Shown in pieces: positions 35,411-43,511 of a stretch of 64,000 nt of DNA. The DNA comes from Micromonospora mirobrigensis (GTDB taxonomy: Bacteria > Actinomycetota > Actinomycetes > Mycobacteriales > Micromonosporaceae): the NCBI RefSeq assembly GCF_900091555.1, contig NZ_FMCX01000001.1:1054001-1118000 (forward strand), read 5' to 3'. The translations under genes and the position numbers were made by a program. Within the stretch, counting starts at the first letter, position 1, and every line of letters starts with the position of its first letter. The notes under the pieces were generated by a model, which was not told the origin of the DNA, searched no databases, and saw nothing but the letters and a program-made list of their open reading frames with translations.

Positions 35411-37090
35411 GTGAGCGGTGGACCACTGATCGTGCAGTCGGACAAGACGCTGCTGCTGGAGATCGACCACCCGGACGCGCAGTCCTGCCGGATGGCGATC
35501 GCCCCGTTCGCGGAGCTGGAGCGCTCCCCGGAGCACGTGCACACCTACCGGCTGACGCCGCTGGGGTTGTGGAACGCGCGGGCGGCCGGGCACGACGCCG
35601 AGGCGGTGGTGGACGCGCTGCTCAAGTTCTCCCGCTATCCGGTGCCGCACGCGCTGCTGGTGGACGTGGCCGAGACGATGGACCGGTACGGCCGGTTGCA
35701 GCTGGCCAACGACCCGGCGCACGGCCTGGTGCTGCGTGGTCTGGACCGGATGGTCCTGATCGAGGTGGCGAAGAGCAAGAAGCTCGCCGGCATGCTCGGC
35801 AACAAGATCGACGACGACACCATCCAGGTGCACCCGTCGGAGCGGGGCCGGTTGAAGCAGGCGCTGTTGAAGCTGGGCTGGCCGGCGGAGGACCTGGCCG
35901 GTTACGTCGACGGCGAGGCGCACCCGATCGAGCTGGCGGAGGCCGGCAAGGACGGGTCGAAGCCGTGGACGCTGCGGTCGTACCAGCGGGAGGCCGTGGA
36001 GGCGTTCTGGGCCGGCGGGTCGGGCGTGGTGGTGCTGCCCTGCGGCGCGGGCAAGACGCTTGTCGGGGCGGCGGCGATGGCCGAGGCGAAGGCCACCACG
36101 CTGATCCTGGTGACGAACACGGTCGCCGGCCGGCAGTGGAAGCGGGAGCTGATCGCGCGCACGTCGCTGACCGAGGAGGAGATCGGCGAGTACTCGGGTG
36201 AGCGCAAGGAGATCCGCCCGGTCACCATCGCGACGTACCAGGTGCTCACCTCGCGGCGCGGCGGCGCGTTCACCCACCTGGACCTGTTCGGCGCCCGCGA
36301 CTGGGGCCTGGTCGTCTACGACGAGGTGCACCTGCTGCCCGCGCCGATCTTCCGGTTCACCGCGGACCTCCAGGCCCGCCGCCGGCTGGGCCTCACGGCG
36401 ACTTTGGTACGCGAGGACGGCCGGGAGGGTGACGTCTTCTCGCTGATCGGCCCGAAGCGGTACGACGCGCCGTGGAAGGACATCGAGTCGCAGGGCTGGA
36501 TCGCCCCGGCGGAGTGCGTCGAGGTGCGGGTGACGCTGACCGACGCGGAGCGGATGTCGTACGCGACGGCGGAGGCCGAGGAGCGCTACCGGATGGCGGC
36601 GACGGCCCGGACGAAGCTGCCGGTGGTGAAGGCGCTGGTGGAGCGGCACCCGTCCGAGCAGGTGCTGGTGATCGGCGGTTTCCTCGACCAGCTGCACCAG
36701 TTGGGCGAATATCTGGGCGCGCCGATCGTGGAGGGCTCGACGACGAACAAGGAGCGCGAACGGCTCTTCGACGCGTTCCGCTCGGGTGAGTTGCGCACCC
36801 TGGTGATCTCCAAGGTGGGGAACTTCTCGATCGACCTGCCGGAGGCGGCGGTGGCGATCCAGGTGTCGGGGACGTTCGGGTCGCGGCAGGAGGAGGCGCA
36901 GCGGCTGGGCCGGGTGCTCCGCCCGAAGGCGGACGGCCGGCAGGCGCACTTCTACACGGTGGTCTCCCGGGACACCATCGACACCGAGTACGCGGCGCAC
37001 CGGCAGCGGTTCCTGGCCGAGCAGGGGTACGCGTACACGATCGTCGACGCCGACGACGTGCTCGGGCCTTCGCTGCCGTCCTTCGACTGA
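35411..37090 (+). CDS. XPB-type DNA repair helicase
   Basis: A 559-residue superfamily 2 helicase related to archaeal/eukaryotic XPB, probably unwinding damaged DNA. An N-terminal damage-recognition part (residues about 1-180) precedes the motor: motif I VVLPCGAGKTLVGAA, motif II LVVYDEVHLLP (DEVH), motif III GLTATLVREDG, and the C-terminal motor with FSIDLPEAAVAIQVSGTFG and the motif VI arginine region QRLGRVLRP. GTG 35411 (VSGGPLIVQSDKTLLLEIDH) is chosen because the extra N-terminal residues of the longer frame lack family character. It is 216 bases downstream of the helicase-associated gene. Confidence 0.93.
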   Translation: MSGGPLIVQSDKTLLLEIDHPDAQSCRMAIAPFAELERSPEHVHTYRLTPLGLWNARAAGHDAEAVVDALLKFSRYPVPHALLVDVAETMDRYGRLQLANDPAHGLVLRGLDRMVLIEVAKSKKLAGMLGNKIDDDTIQVHPSERGRLKQALLKLGWPAEDLAGYVDGEAHPIELAEAGKDGSKPWTLRSYQREAVEAFWAGGSGVVVLPCGAGKTLVGAAAMAEAKATTLILVTNTVAGRQWKRELIARTSLTEEEIGEYSGERKEIRPVTIATYQVLTSRRGGAFTHLDLFGARDWGLVVYDEVHLLPAPIFRFTADLQARRRLGLTATLVREDGREGDVFSLIGPKRYDAPWKDIESQGWIAPAECVEVRVTLTDAERMSYATAEAEERYRMAATARTKLPVVKALVERHPSEQVLVIGGFLDQLHQLGEYLGAPIVEGSTTNKERERLFDAFRSGELRTLVISKVGNFSIDLPEAAVAIQVSGTFGSRQEEAQRLGRVLRPKADGRQAHFYTVVSRDTIDTEYAAHRQRFLAEQGYAYTIVDADDVLGPSLPSFD

Positions 37091-37133
37091 CCTGGGCGTG
37101 GCCGGGCGCGGGTGGGTGCCGCGGACGCTACGG

Positions 37134-37157
37134 ACTTGAGAGCGTGAACGACTCACC
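37134..37157 (+). repeat. Degenerate copy of the 29-base CTGATG element
   Basis: The right half, CGTGAACGACTCACC, matches the element; the left half is shortened (ACTTGAGAG) and the CTGATG core is lost. No inverted partner was seen. It sits at the 5' end of the HicB-like gene, so a GTG inside it can appear as the gene's start. Confidence 0.45.
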
Positions 37158-37182
37158 CGGGTTGCGTTGGGGGCTGGAGCCG

Positions 37183-37401
37183 ATGAAGTACACCGCGAAG
37201 TGCGTACGTTCCGGCGACTGGTGGGCGATCACCGTGCCGGAGATCAAGGGCGTGTTCTCCCAGGCACGTCGCCTGGACCAGGTCGAAGCGATGACGCGTG
37301 AGGCCATCGCCCTCATGCTCGACGTCGACCCGCACAGTTTCGACATCGACGTGCAGCCGGAACCTGCCGCAGGAGGCGCTCAGCTCACGCAAGGCGCGTA
37401 G
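37183..37401 (+). CDS. HicB-family antitoxin-like protein (no HicA beside it)
   Basis: A 72-residue HicB-type partial RNase H-fold protein: MKYTAKCVRSGDWWAITVPE, IKGVFSQARRLDQVEAMTRE and AIALMLDVDP give the usual beta-beta-beta-alpha core. The frame can be extended to a GTG at 37144, but those 13 residues derive from the degenerate repeat, so ATG 37183 is preferred. No small HicA-like toxin (a dsRNA-binding fold with its catalytic His) is encoded on either side. It may be an orphan regulator or a remnant. The following DUF3800 gene is 128 bases away. Confidence 0.75.
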   Translation: MKYTAKCVRSGDWWAITVPEIKGVFSQARRLDQVEAMTREAIALMLDVDPHSFDIDVQPEPAAGGAQLTQGA

Positions 37402-37529
37402 CGGACGGCGCGACGCCGGAGGGGGGCACTGCGGGTTGATGGCGGCTCCCCGGTCCATCAGCAGGACGCGCCCGAGTGTCCTACCTGGACCTACCGCCTC
37501 ACGACCTTCGAGTTGAGTAGGCTGCCACG

Positions 37530-38243
37530 GTGCTGCTCGGCTATCTCGACGAGTCCTACAGTGCGGACTGGTACTACATGGCTGCCTTACTGTGCGACGG
37601 CACAGGGGCTCAGGCGATCACTGCTGCTCTGGACGAGGTCATCGTCAAGGCGGTCAAGAACCATGGTGTGGCAGAGGACGCCGAGCTGCACGGCTATGAG
37701 CTGTTCCAAGGCGAGGGCTGGTGGCAAGGCATTCCTCCCCGAGTGCGGATCGGCGTCTACAACGACGCCTTCCAAGCAATCGGTCAACATGCAAGAGCGA
37801 TCATCCTTCGCGGGATTCACTCTGCAGGGTTGAGGCAGCGGTATCTCACGCCGGAGCCCCCGCACTCACTTGTGCTTCTGCACCTTCTTGAGCGGATCGA
37901 CGACTGCGCGAAGGCACACGGGGAACACGTGCTGATCATCGCGGACGAGGTCGGCGAGCAGGCCAAGCATCGATCGGACATGGCAATGTACCGAAGGTCC
38001 GGTACCTGGGGTTACCGGGCGAGGAGGCTGACCCAGATCGTCGACACATTGCACTTCGCTCCATCGAGCGCTTCGCGCCTCGTCCAGGCGATCGATCTGG
38101 TTACCTTCCTGTACCGTCGCATGGAGTGCCACACCGAGACCAGCGACAAGGCCAAGCGGGCAAATGATCACCTATGGGCACGTATAGAGCCCAAAGTGTG
38201 GCATCGCCAGTGTTGGTACCCCATCGCCCACCAACAGCGCTAG
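37530..38243 (+). CDS. DUF3800 protein
   Basis: A 237-residue protein of the DUF3800 family, found sporadically near phage, toxin and defence genes. It has the N-terminal acidic signature LLGYLDESYSADWYYMAALL, a second acidic segment HVLIIADEVGEQA and the C-terminal SASRLVQAIDLVTFLYRRM, a layout suggestive of an RNase H-like or nuclease fold, although activity is unproven. GTG start at 37530. The third base of codons is less GC-biased than in neighbours and codon 20 is the rare TTA, pointing to acquisition. A hairpin follows the stop. Confidence 0.82.
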   Translation: MLLGYLDESYSADWYYMAALLCDGTGAQAITAALDEVIVKAVKNHGVAEDAELHGYELFQGEGWWQGIPPRVRIGVYNDAFQAIGQHARAIILRGIHSAGLRQRYLTPEPPHSLVLLHLLERIDDCAKAHGEHVLIIADEVGEQAKHRSDMAMYRRSGTWGYRARRLTQIVDTLHFAPSSASRLVQAIDLVTFLYRRMECHTETSDKAKRANDHLWARIEPKVWHRQCWYPIAHQQR

Positions 38244-38251
38244 ATGCACGA

Positions 38252-38273
38252 AGGCCCCGCGTATGCGGGGCCT
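38252..38273 (+). terminator. Hairpin terminator after DUF3800 gene
   Basis: AGGCCCCGC pairs with GCGGGGCCT across a GTAT loop (38252-38260 with 38265-38273), 9 bases past the stop. Confidence 0.8.
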
Positions 38274-38415
38274 AAGGCGGGTTCGGAAGCGAACTTCCTA
38301 TCCACCATGATAGCGAGCGTCGGCTAGTACGGACAGCTTTCCCTGGCGTTGATCCTGGTGTCTCGCCGCACCTCGGCATGGGACAGCTCATGACTTGCGC
38401 ATCTGATGCCCGGGA

Positions 38416-39303
38416 TCAGCGGCTCAGGGTGGTCTCCCGGGTCATGTGGGAGAGCTTCTCCGGGTTGCGGACGGCGTAGAGGCCGGTGATCCGGCCGTCC
38501 TCGATCCGCAGCGCGACGACGGTGTCCAGCTCGCCGTCGAGGTGCACGACGAGCGCGGGGTGGCCGTTGACCAGGGTCGGCTGCCAGGAGGTGCTGGCCG
38601 CGACCCTGGCCCAGCCGCCGACCAGCAGCCGGGCCACCTTGTCGGCACCGAGGATGGGCCGCGGGACGGCCTGCTTCACGCCGCCACCGTCGCCGAGCAG
38701 CACCACGTCGGGGGCGAGGATGTCGAGCAGGCCCTGGAGGTCGCCGGTCTCGACGGCCCGCTGGAACGCGCTCAGCGCGTACCGTGTCTCGGTCGCGGAG
38801 ACGGCCTGGCGGGGGCGGCGGGCGGCGACGTGCGCGCGGGCCCGGTGGGCGATCTGCCGGACGGCGGCGGGACTCTTGTCGACGGCATCGGCGATCTCGT
38901 CGTACCCGATGTCGAAGACCTCGCGGAGCACGAACACCGCGCGTTCGGTCGGCGCGAGGGTTTCCAGCACCAGCAGCATCGCCATCGACACGCTGTCGGC
39001 CAGCGCGACGTCCTCGGCGACGTCGGGGGCGGTGAGCAGCGGCTCGGGCAGCCACGAACCGACGTAGGACTCCCTGCGGCGGGCAGCCGTCCGCAACCGG
39101 GTGAGCGCCTGGCGGGTGGTGATCCGCACCAGGTAGGCGCGCTGGTCGCGGACCTCACCCAGGTCGACGCCCGCCCACCGCAGCCAGGTCTCCTGGAGTA
39201 CGTCCTCCGCGTCGGCCGCCGAACCGAGCATCTCGTACGCGACGGTGAAGAGCAGGTTGCGGTGCTTGACGAACTCCGCGGTGGCCGGGTCCGGTGCCGC
39301 CAT
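38416..39303 (-). CDS. ECF41-group RNA polymerase sigma factor (SigJ-like)
   Basis: A 295-residue extracytoplasmic-function sigma factor. Sigma-2: AEFVKHRNLLFTVAYEMLGS and AEDVLQETWLRWAG. Sigma-4: LAPTERAVFVLREVFDIGYD and SPAAVRQIAHRARAHV. The C-terminal SnoaL-like domain (residues about 170-290) replaces an anti-sigma factor and ends with the ECF41 marker NPEKL (consensus NPDKL). ATG 39303 has GAGGAG at correct spacing; the longer frame is not used. It is divergent from its usual partner, a carboxymuconolactone decarboxylase-type gene, with matching promoters between them. Confidence 0.94.
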   Translation of the reverse strand: MAAPDPATAEFVKHRNLLFTVAYEMLGSAADAEDVLQETWLRWAGVDLGEVRDQRAYLVRITTRQALTRLRTAARRRESYVGSWLPEPLLTAPDVAEDVALADSVSMAMLLVLETLAPTERAVFVLREVFDIGYDEIADAVDKSPAAVRQIAHRARAHVAARRPRQAVSATETRYALSAFQRAVETGDLQGLLDILAPDVVLLGDGGGVKQAVPRPILGADKVARLLVGGWARVAASTSWQPTLVNGHPALVVHLDGELDTVVALRIEDGRITGLYAVRNPEKLSHMTRETTLSR

Positions 39304-39341
39304 GGGTTGCTCCTCTTCGCTCTCTGCTGCCTTTCGCATGG

Positions 39342-39368
39342 GATGCCGGCGCCCGGGGTTCTGTGACA
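39342..39368 (-). promoter_or_regulatory. Candidate ECF41 autoregulatory promoter
   Basis: On the reverse strand TGTCACA (39368-39362) is followed after 16 bases by CATC (39345-39342). The described ECF41 target motif is TGTCACA-N16-CGTC, so the -35 is exact and the -10 differs by one base. Transcription would start about 30 bases before the sigma gene's ATG. Confidence 0.6.
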
Positions 39369-39402
39369 GCCCGGTGCTGTGGCGTCCGTCATGCCTAGCC
39401 GG

Positions 39403-39429
39403 CGTCACGGGCGGGCGGTCCGCGGCATC
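39403..39429 (+). promoter_or_regulatory. Candidate ECF41-dependent promoter of the decarboxylase-type gene
   Basis: CGTCACG (39403-39409), 16 bases, then CATC (39426-39429), the same spacing and -10 as the divergent promoter. Expected transcription start is about 35 bases before the ATG at 39470. Confidence 0.5.
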
Positions 39430-39469
39430 TCGTGTTCGTCCCAGCTCACCGGAACGAAGGACGGAAACG

Positions 39470-39955
39470 ATGGACGCTCGATTCAACCTCTTCGAGAACG
39501 CGGTCGCGATGAAGTTCGCCAAGCGGTTCGCCAACGCCGGGCTGGTCGTTCAGCAGTCGACGCTGCCGAAGTCGGTGCAGGAGCTGGTGTCTCTGCGGGC
39601 GAGTCAGATCAACGGGTGCGGGTGGTGCATCGACATGCACGTCAAGGAGGCCCTGGCAGCCGGGGAGTCTTCCGTGCGGCTGAGTCTGGTGGCGGCTTGG
39701 CGGGAGTCGACGGTGTTCAGCGAGGCGGAGCAGGCGGCGTTGGCGCTGGCGGAGGAGGGGACTCGGCTGGCCGACGCCTTCACGGGGGTGTCGGACGAGA
39801 CGTGGGAGTTGGTGCGGAAGCACTACGACGAGGATCAGGTGGGGGCGTTGGTGTGCCTGGTGGCGTTGATCAACGCGGCGAATCGGTTGGCGGTGATCGT
39901 GCACCAGCGCGGTGGGTCGTACGAGGCTGGGACGTTCGCTGCCGCGCTCGACTGA
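39470..39955 (+). CDS. Carboxymuconolactone decarboxylase / AhpD-like protein
   Basis: A 161-residue protein of the AhpD-like alkylhydroperoxidase fold. It carries the redox or catalytic motif NGCGWCIDMHVKEAL (Cys-x-x-Cys plus His) after LVSLRASQ. It is the typical target gene of ECF41 sigma factors and likely reacts with peroxides or a related oxidised substrate; the true substrate is unknown. ATG 39470 begins MDARFNLFENAVAMKF. Regulation by the divergent sigma factor is inferred from gene pairing and the promoter motif. Confidence 0.92.
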   Translation: MDARFNLFENAVAMKFAKRFANAGLVVQQSTLPKSVQELVSLRASQINGCGWCIDMHVKEALAAGESSVRLSLVAAWRESTVFSEAEQAALALAEEGTRLADAFTGVSDETWELVRKHYDEDQVGALVCLVALINAANRLAVIVHQRGGSYEAGTFAAALD

Positions 39956-40060
39956 CTCGCGCCCGGCCCGGTTCGGGGGCGTCTCGATCCGGGCCGGGTG
40001 CTCGTCGCGCAAGGCCGCCGCTCGTACGGACGTGCTCGGCGCGGATGTCTGTCGCTGGCG

Positions 40061-40089
40061 CTGTCGACCTGATGGCGTAAACGACTCAG
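40061..40089 (+). repeat. Unpaired copy of the 29-base CTGATG element
   Basis: Reads CTGTCGA then CCTGATGGCGTAAACGACTC. No facing copy was found in the following few hundred bases, which belong to the kinase-KAP gene. It ends 30 bases past that gene's 3' end and may mark a junction of the lower-GC island. Confidence 0.75.
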
Positions 40090-40118
40090 CCAGGTCGGAC
40101 ACTGCAACTGGACGAGCC

Positions 40119-42863
40119 TTAGAGCAACGAATCTGCCAGCTTGCCGGCCTCCAATCCCTCTGGGTCACCTAGCACTTTCCGCAAGCCTCGAACAGCCCTC
40201 TGATGCTCCTCGGAATCTAACCCAACTTCCTTAATCGTCCTATCCCAACGCAGCTGATCTTCGACGTTTTTAGCCAGGGTCATTAAAGTGCACTCACCAT
40301 CCCTGACAGTGGCTAGGCGGCGAACTAGCGCGGGCCAACGAGTAAGAATCTCCGCGAAAATCACCAAGCTCTTCGCAGCACCCACACATTCTGACGAGGA
40401 AGTTGGCCCGCCCGTGCGAAGCCAAAGCCGAAGGTAGAATTGCCAGACGGTTAGTAACCTCTTGGTCTCTCGACCGGAGGTGTCATTGTAGAGGCTCAGG
40501 CGTTCCCGAATGAACGCACGAACCTCAGGGTGCCGTTCAAGCGCCCAAACATCTACTTCTGAAATTCTTGACATCGCCGTGCTGAGCGAGGCGCTTGACG
40601 TGACAAGCGAACCCCGTTCGCGTGCATCAGCTCCGGGCGCCAAGTGGGGCTCCTCTGAACGATTCTCGCCCAACCCCACCTGAATTGGCCCCAATAGGTC
40701 GTTCAGGTAGATATCGAGAAGCTCGTCCCTAACGCGGGGGAGCGTTATTGGCAGATGAGTCATCTTTCGAAGAAAGCTCCAGCCAGCACTAGGATCATCG
40801 CCGAACCGTGTGACGCTATCCCCCCTTCGGCTGTAGAATTCATCAAGTTGACCCGCGACGATGGCTTGATCTAACCCGATTACAAGTTTGCACCCACCAA
40901 TCGATCCAGAAATGAACAGATTAATAGCTTGCAGCACCTCCACCGAGCCAGTCGGTCCGCATCTATCCAAATCGTCAATGAAAAGAACGAGTTCGCGCTT
41001 CGCGGAACTCAGCAGCTCCAGAACCAGCTTAACGTCGTGTTGAATCAAGTAGAGACTACCTGACTGGGCACGATGCAGCGGATCGCTTAATACGTGCCCG
41101 GCCGACTTTTCCATGATTCCACCACTCAGCACAGGACCAAGGAAGACTTCCTCCGGGAGAAATGCGGAGGCCCGCCCGAGCAAGTAACGAAGGAGCGTGT
41201 GGCTGGCACCCAGGATTAAGAGAAACAGCGGAACTACCCACGCCCAATACAACGCTGGAATGCCCGCAATATGCCATTTGTAGTCGGGTCGCGAAAATTG
41301 GACGGCGGCAGGGATGAAGAGCGCGAACAAGGAAATCCGCAAGACCGGGGACGCTACCCCTTGCCAAAGCCCACGCCGCAGCCGTGTTGAGTCTAGCCGC
41401 TCCGCATTACGGGCGAACCAAAACCTCCGCTGCTCGTTCGTGGTAGGCAGAACAGCAGGCACCACTGCCTGAGTGATGGTCTTAGCCAGACCTGCCCAGA
41501 CCTGCTCGCTAGTCTGGTGAGCCCAAGGCTCAAAGAGGGCAGTCACCGGTGGAGCAGAACCGGCCGACGTTGCCCGATGGGCCGTCGAAGCGAGAGGCCA
41601 AGTGGTAGCAGGACGCCTCCAGACGCCGAGCAGTCGATGAGCACCAGCGGGAGTGAGGCGGGCAGATTTCTTTAACCTACTCGGCTGGCGCAACCAACCG
41701 TTAGTGCTTCTGACCGCACCTTCCCATTCCAAGGCCCGCTGATCGATTCGCCGCTTAACGAGGTGCATGACAGTAGTTTTGCCAGAACCCCATGGACCGT
41801 CGATAGTAATGACCTGCGGTCCGCTTTTTGCTTCAATATCATCTACTGAATGCATCGGACTGATTAGGTCTGAAATCACCTCTACGATTGGCCCCCGCCC
41901 CAACAGGTCTTGATCAGCAGGCGAATCGGTAAACCCGCGTGTTTCCACGCCGAGACGCTCAAAGAAATCCAAATGGCCGTCTCGCGGCATCTCAGGATCA
42001 TCTTCTCGCTTGCTTAGCGTCCAAGTTGGTGTGGAGGTGGCAGCACTCTCCTGAGCGAAGACCGCTCGCAGTAGGGGTTCAACCTCAACTGCCGTCAAGC
42101 GCTTCCATGGATCACGCTGCAATAGTCCCGCGATTGCAGGGGCAAGTGGGCCTGCGCGTCTGATGGGGTCTGGAGGTTCGCTAGCCAGGGCGCTCAGTGT
42201 TGCCATAGCGTTCGATCTGGCGTAGGGCGATTTTCCCTCTACGGCCGCATAAAGCGTCGCACCAAGAGACCACATGTCTGTGCGCGGATCCGACACGCCG
42301 TCGCGCGCGCGTTCCGGCGCTACAAATTGGGGAGACCCAAGGACAAGTCCAGGGCCAGTCATCCCTCCGTCACCACTCTCGAAAGTAGCTAGGCCGAAGT
42401 CCGTCAAGAGCACGCGTCCGTCATCCGCCACTAAGACGTTGTGAGGCTTAACATCCCGGTGCAAAACGCCAGCGCTATGCGCTGCACGAAGTCCAGCCAG
42501 GACTGAAATGCCAATCTTTGCGGCTCGTTCAGGAGTTAGCGGCCCCTCAGTTGAGATGATCTGCTGCACGGTGCGCGACGGAATGTATTCCATGACGATC
42601 CACGGACTATCACTGTAGTGAATTACGTCATAAATACGCACGACGTTCGGATGGTTCAGGCGCGCGGCCGTGCGTGCTTCGCGAAGTGTCCGCAGACGGA
42701 TTTCATCACGTTCTCCCTTGGCAAGCCAGTCAGGCGGGACTACCTCTTTAAGTGCGACGTCACGGTTGAGAAGCTCGTCTCGAGCTAACCACACTCGCCC
42801 CATGCCGCCAGAGCCCACTAGGCTTAGCAGTAGATAACGTCCTCCGATAATCTGCTTCTGCAT
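40119..42863 (-). CDS. Serine/threonine protein kinase fused to a membrane-spanning KAP P-loop NTPase
   Basis: A 914-residue fusion. Residues 1-270 are a Hanks-type kinase: glycine loop GSGGMGRV (18-25), Lys39, catalytic HRDVKPHN (135-142), DFG at 155-157, APE at 182-184. Residues about 315-760 are a KAP NTPase: Walker A GPWGSGKTT (356-364), FEPWAH (444-449), two transmembrane helices (about 506-523 and 536-556), Walker B LVLFIDDLDRC (625-635). All catalytic residues are present. The remainder is helical. A GAGGAAAA site precedes the ATG, and TATTAT (42925-42920) is a possible -10. The gene is visibly AT-richer than its surroundings and uses TTA leucine codons (for example Leu397), signs of transfer. 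KAP NTPases include phage-exclusion protein PifA; the function of this fusion is unknown and a defence or membrane-signalling role is inferred. Confidence 0.88.
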   Translation of the reverse strand: MQKQIIGGRYLLLSLVGSGGMGRVWLARDELLNRDVALKEVVPPDWLAKGERDEIRLRTLREARTAARLNHPNVVRIYDVIHYSDSPWIVMEYIPSRTVQQIISTEGPLTPERAAKIGISVLAGLRAAHSAGVLHRDVKPHNVLVADDGRVLLTDFGLATFESGDGGMTGPGLVLGSPQFVAPERARDGVSDPRTDMWSLGATLYAAVEGKSPYARSNAMATLSALASEPPDPIRRAGPLAPAIAGLLQRDPWKRLTAVEVEPLLRAVFAQESAATSTPTWTLSKREDDPEMPRDGHLDFFERLGVETRGFTDSPADQDLLGRGPIVEVISDLISPMHSVDDIEAKSGPQVITIDGPWGSGKTTVMHLVKRRIDQRALEWEGAVRSTNGWLRQPSRLKKSARLTPAGAHRLLGVWRRPATTWPLASTAHRATSAGSAPPVTALFEPWAHQTSEQVWAGLAKTITQAVVPAVLPTTNEQRRFWFARNAERLDSTRLRRGLWQGVASPVLRISLFALFIPAAVQFSRPDYKWHIAGIPALYWAWVVPLFLLILGASHTLLRYLLGRASAFLPEEVFLGPVLSGGIMEKSAGHVLSDPLHRAQSGSLYLIQHDVKLVLELLSSAKRELVLFIDDLDRCGPTGSVEVLQAINLFISGSIGGCKLVIGLDQAIVAGQLDEFYSRRGDSVTRFGDDPSAGWSFLRKMTHLPITLPRVRDELLDIYLNDLLGPIQVGLGENRSEEPHLAPGADARERGSLVTSSASLSTAMSRISEVDVWALERHPEVRAFIRERLSLYNDTSGRETKRLLTVWQFYLRLWLRTGGPTSSSECVGAAKSLVIFAEILTRWPALVRRLATVRDGECTLMTLAKNVEDQLRWDRTIKEVGLDSEEHQRAVRGLRKVLGDPEGLEAGKLADSLL

Positions 42864-43292
42864 TTTTCCTCACGACGAGGCTCACATTGGAGCCAATTCA
42901 TGCGTTTTCTCGATGAGCCATAATAGAGAACTTGCTTTGACGAAAACCGGGCGCCCCGATCGCTAGGAGCAGCAAACTAACACCATTGGACCATGACCCG
43001 CTTCCACGACACGTTTCAGGGATCATTCATGAGCCCCCCGCCGGGCGCGTCAATTTGTCAGATGTATGACTTGTTGTTGCGCACAGAAGGATCTAACTGC
43101 ACCAACCAAGCCGCTAGACACCTACGCCAGCTCTGTCAACGACACGCGGCGCACTGCGCGTAGACGGTTAGATTGGCTCGCACCGATGGCTATACCTAGC
43201 CCGCCGATCGAGCCCGAGGTGCTTGAGCAGCATCAACAGTCGATGCCCCCTAGATTCCAATGTTGGAGCCATCGGCTGACCGACAGACCTTC
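42864..43292. other. Lower-GC intergenic region upstream of the kinase-KAP gene
   Basis: About 430 bases with no supported gene. One 76-codon frame (43066-43296) has no family features. The AT-rich part next to the kinase start holds its likely promoter. No repeats of the two families described here occur. Confidence 0.55.
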
Positions 43293-43511
43293 CTAGTCTT
43301 CGGCGACAAAGACGCCACGGCCCGGACGGCCGACAAGCGTCCCCCGCTCTCGCAGCCGCGCCACGGCCCGACTGATCGTCGACTGCGACACGTCGTACGC
43401 GTCCGCCAGCTCCCGCCCAGACGGAAGCTGAGACCCAGGCGGATACGTCCCGTCCTTGATCTTCTTCGTCAGGTCGGCGAGCAGCTCGTCCATCGTGGGC
43501 GGGATAGGCAC
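43293..43511 (-). CDS. Minimal GntR-type winged-helix regulator
   Basis: A 72-residue protein that is only the GntR DNA-binding domain: MDELLADLTKKIKDGTYPPG, SQLPSGRELADAYDVSQSTI and SRAVARLRERGTLVGRPGRG. There is no effector domain, as in the short regulators often found with plasmid or integrative-element genes of actinomycetes. It likely binds its own upstream region, where an 11-base direct repeat occurs (43588-43632). It is on the same strand as the kinase-KAP gene, 430 bases upstream. Confidence 0.88.
   Translation of the reverse strand: MPIPPTMDELLADLTKKIKDGTYPPGSQLPSGRELADAYDVSQSTISRAVARLRERGTLVGRPGRGVFVAED

Noticed and set aside
37050..37530. HicA toxin partner for the HicB-like protein
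   Set aside because: No 60-80 residue frame with a HicA-like fold was found on either strand around the gene.
43066..43296. 76-codon frame upstream of the kinase-KAP gene
   Set aside because: No ribosome site, no recognisable domain, and odd composition; chance frame in lower-GC sequence.
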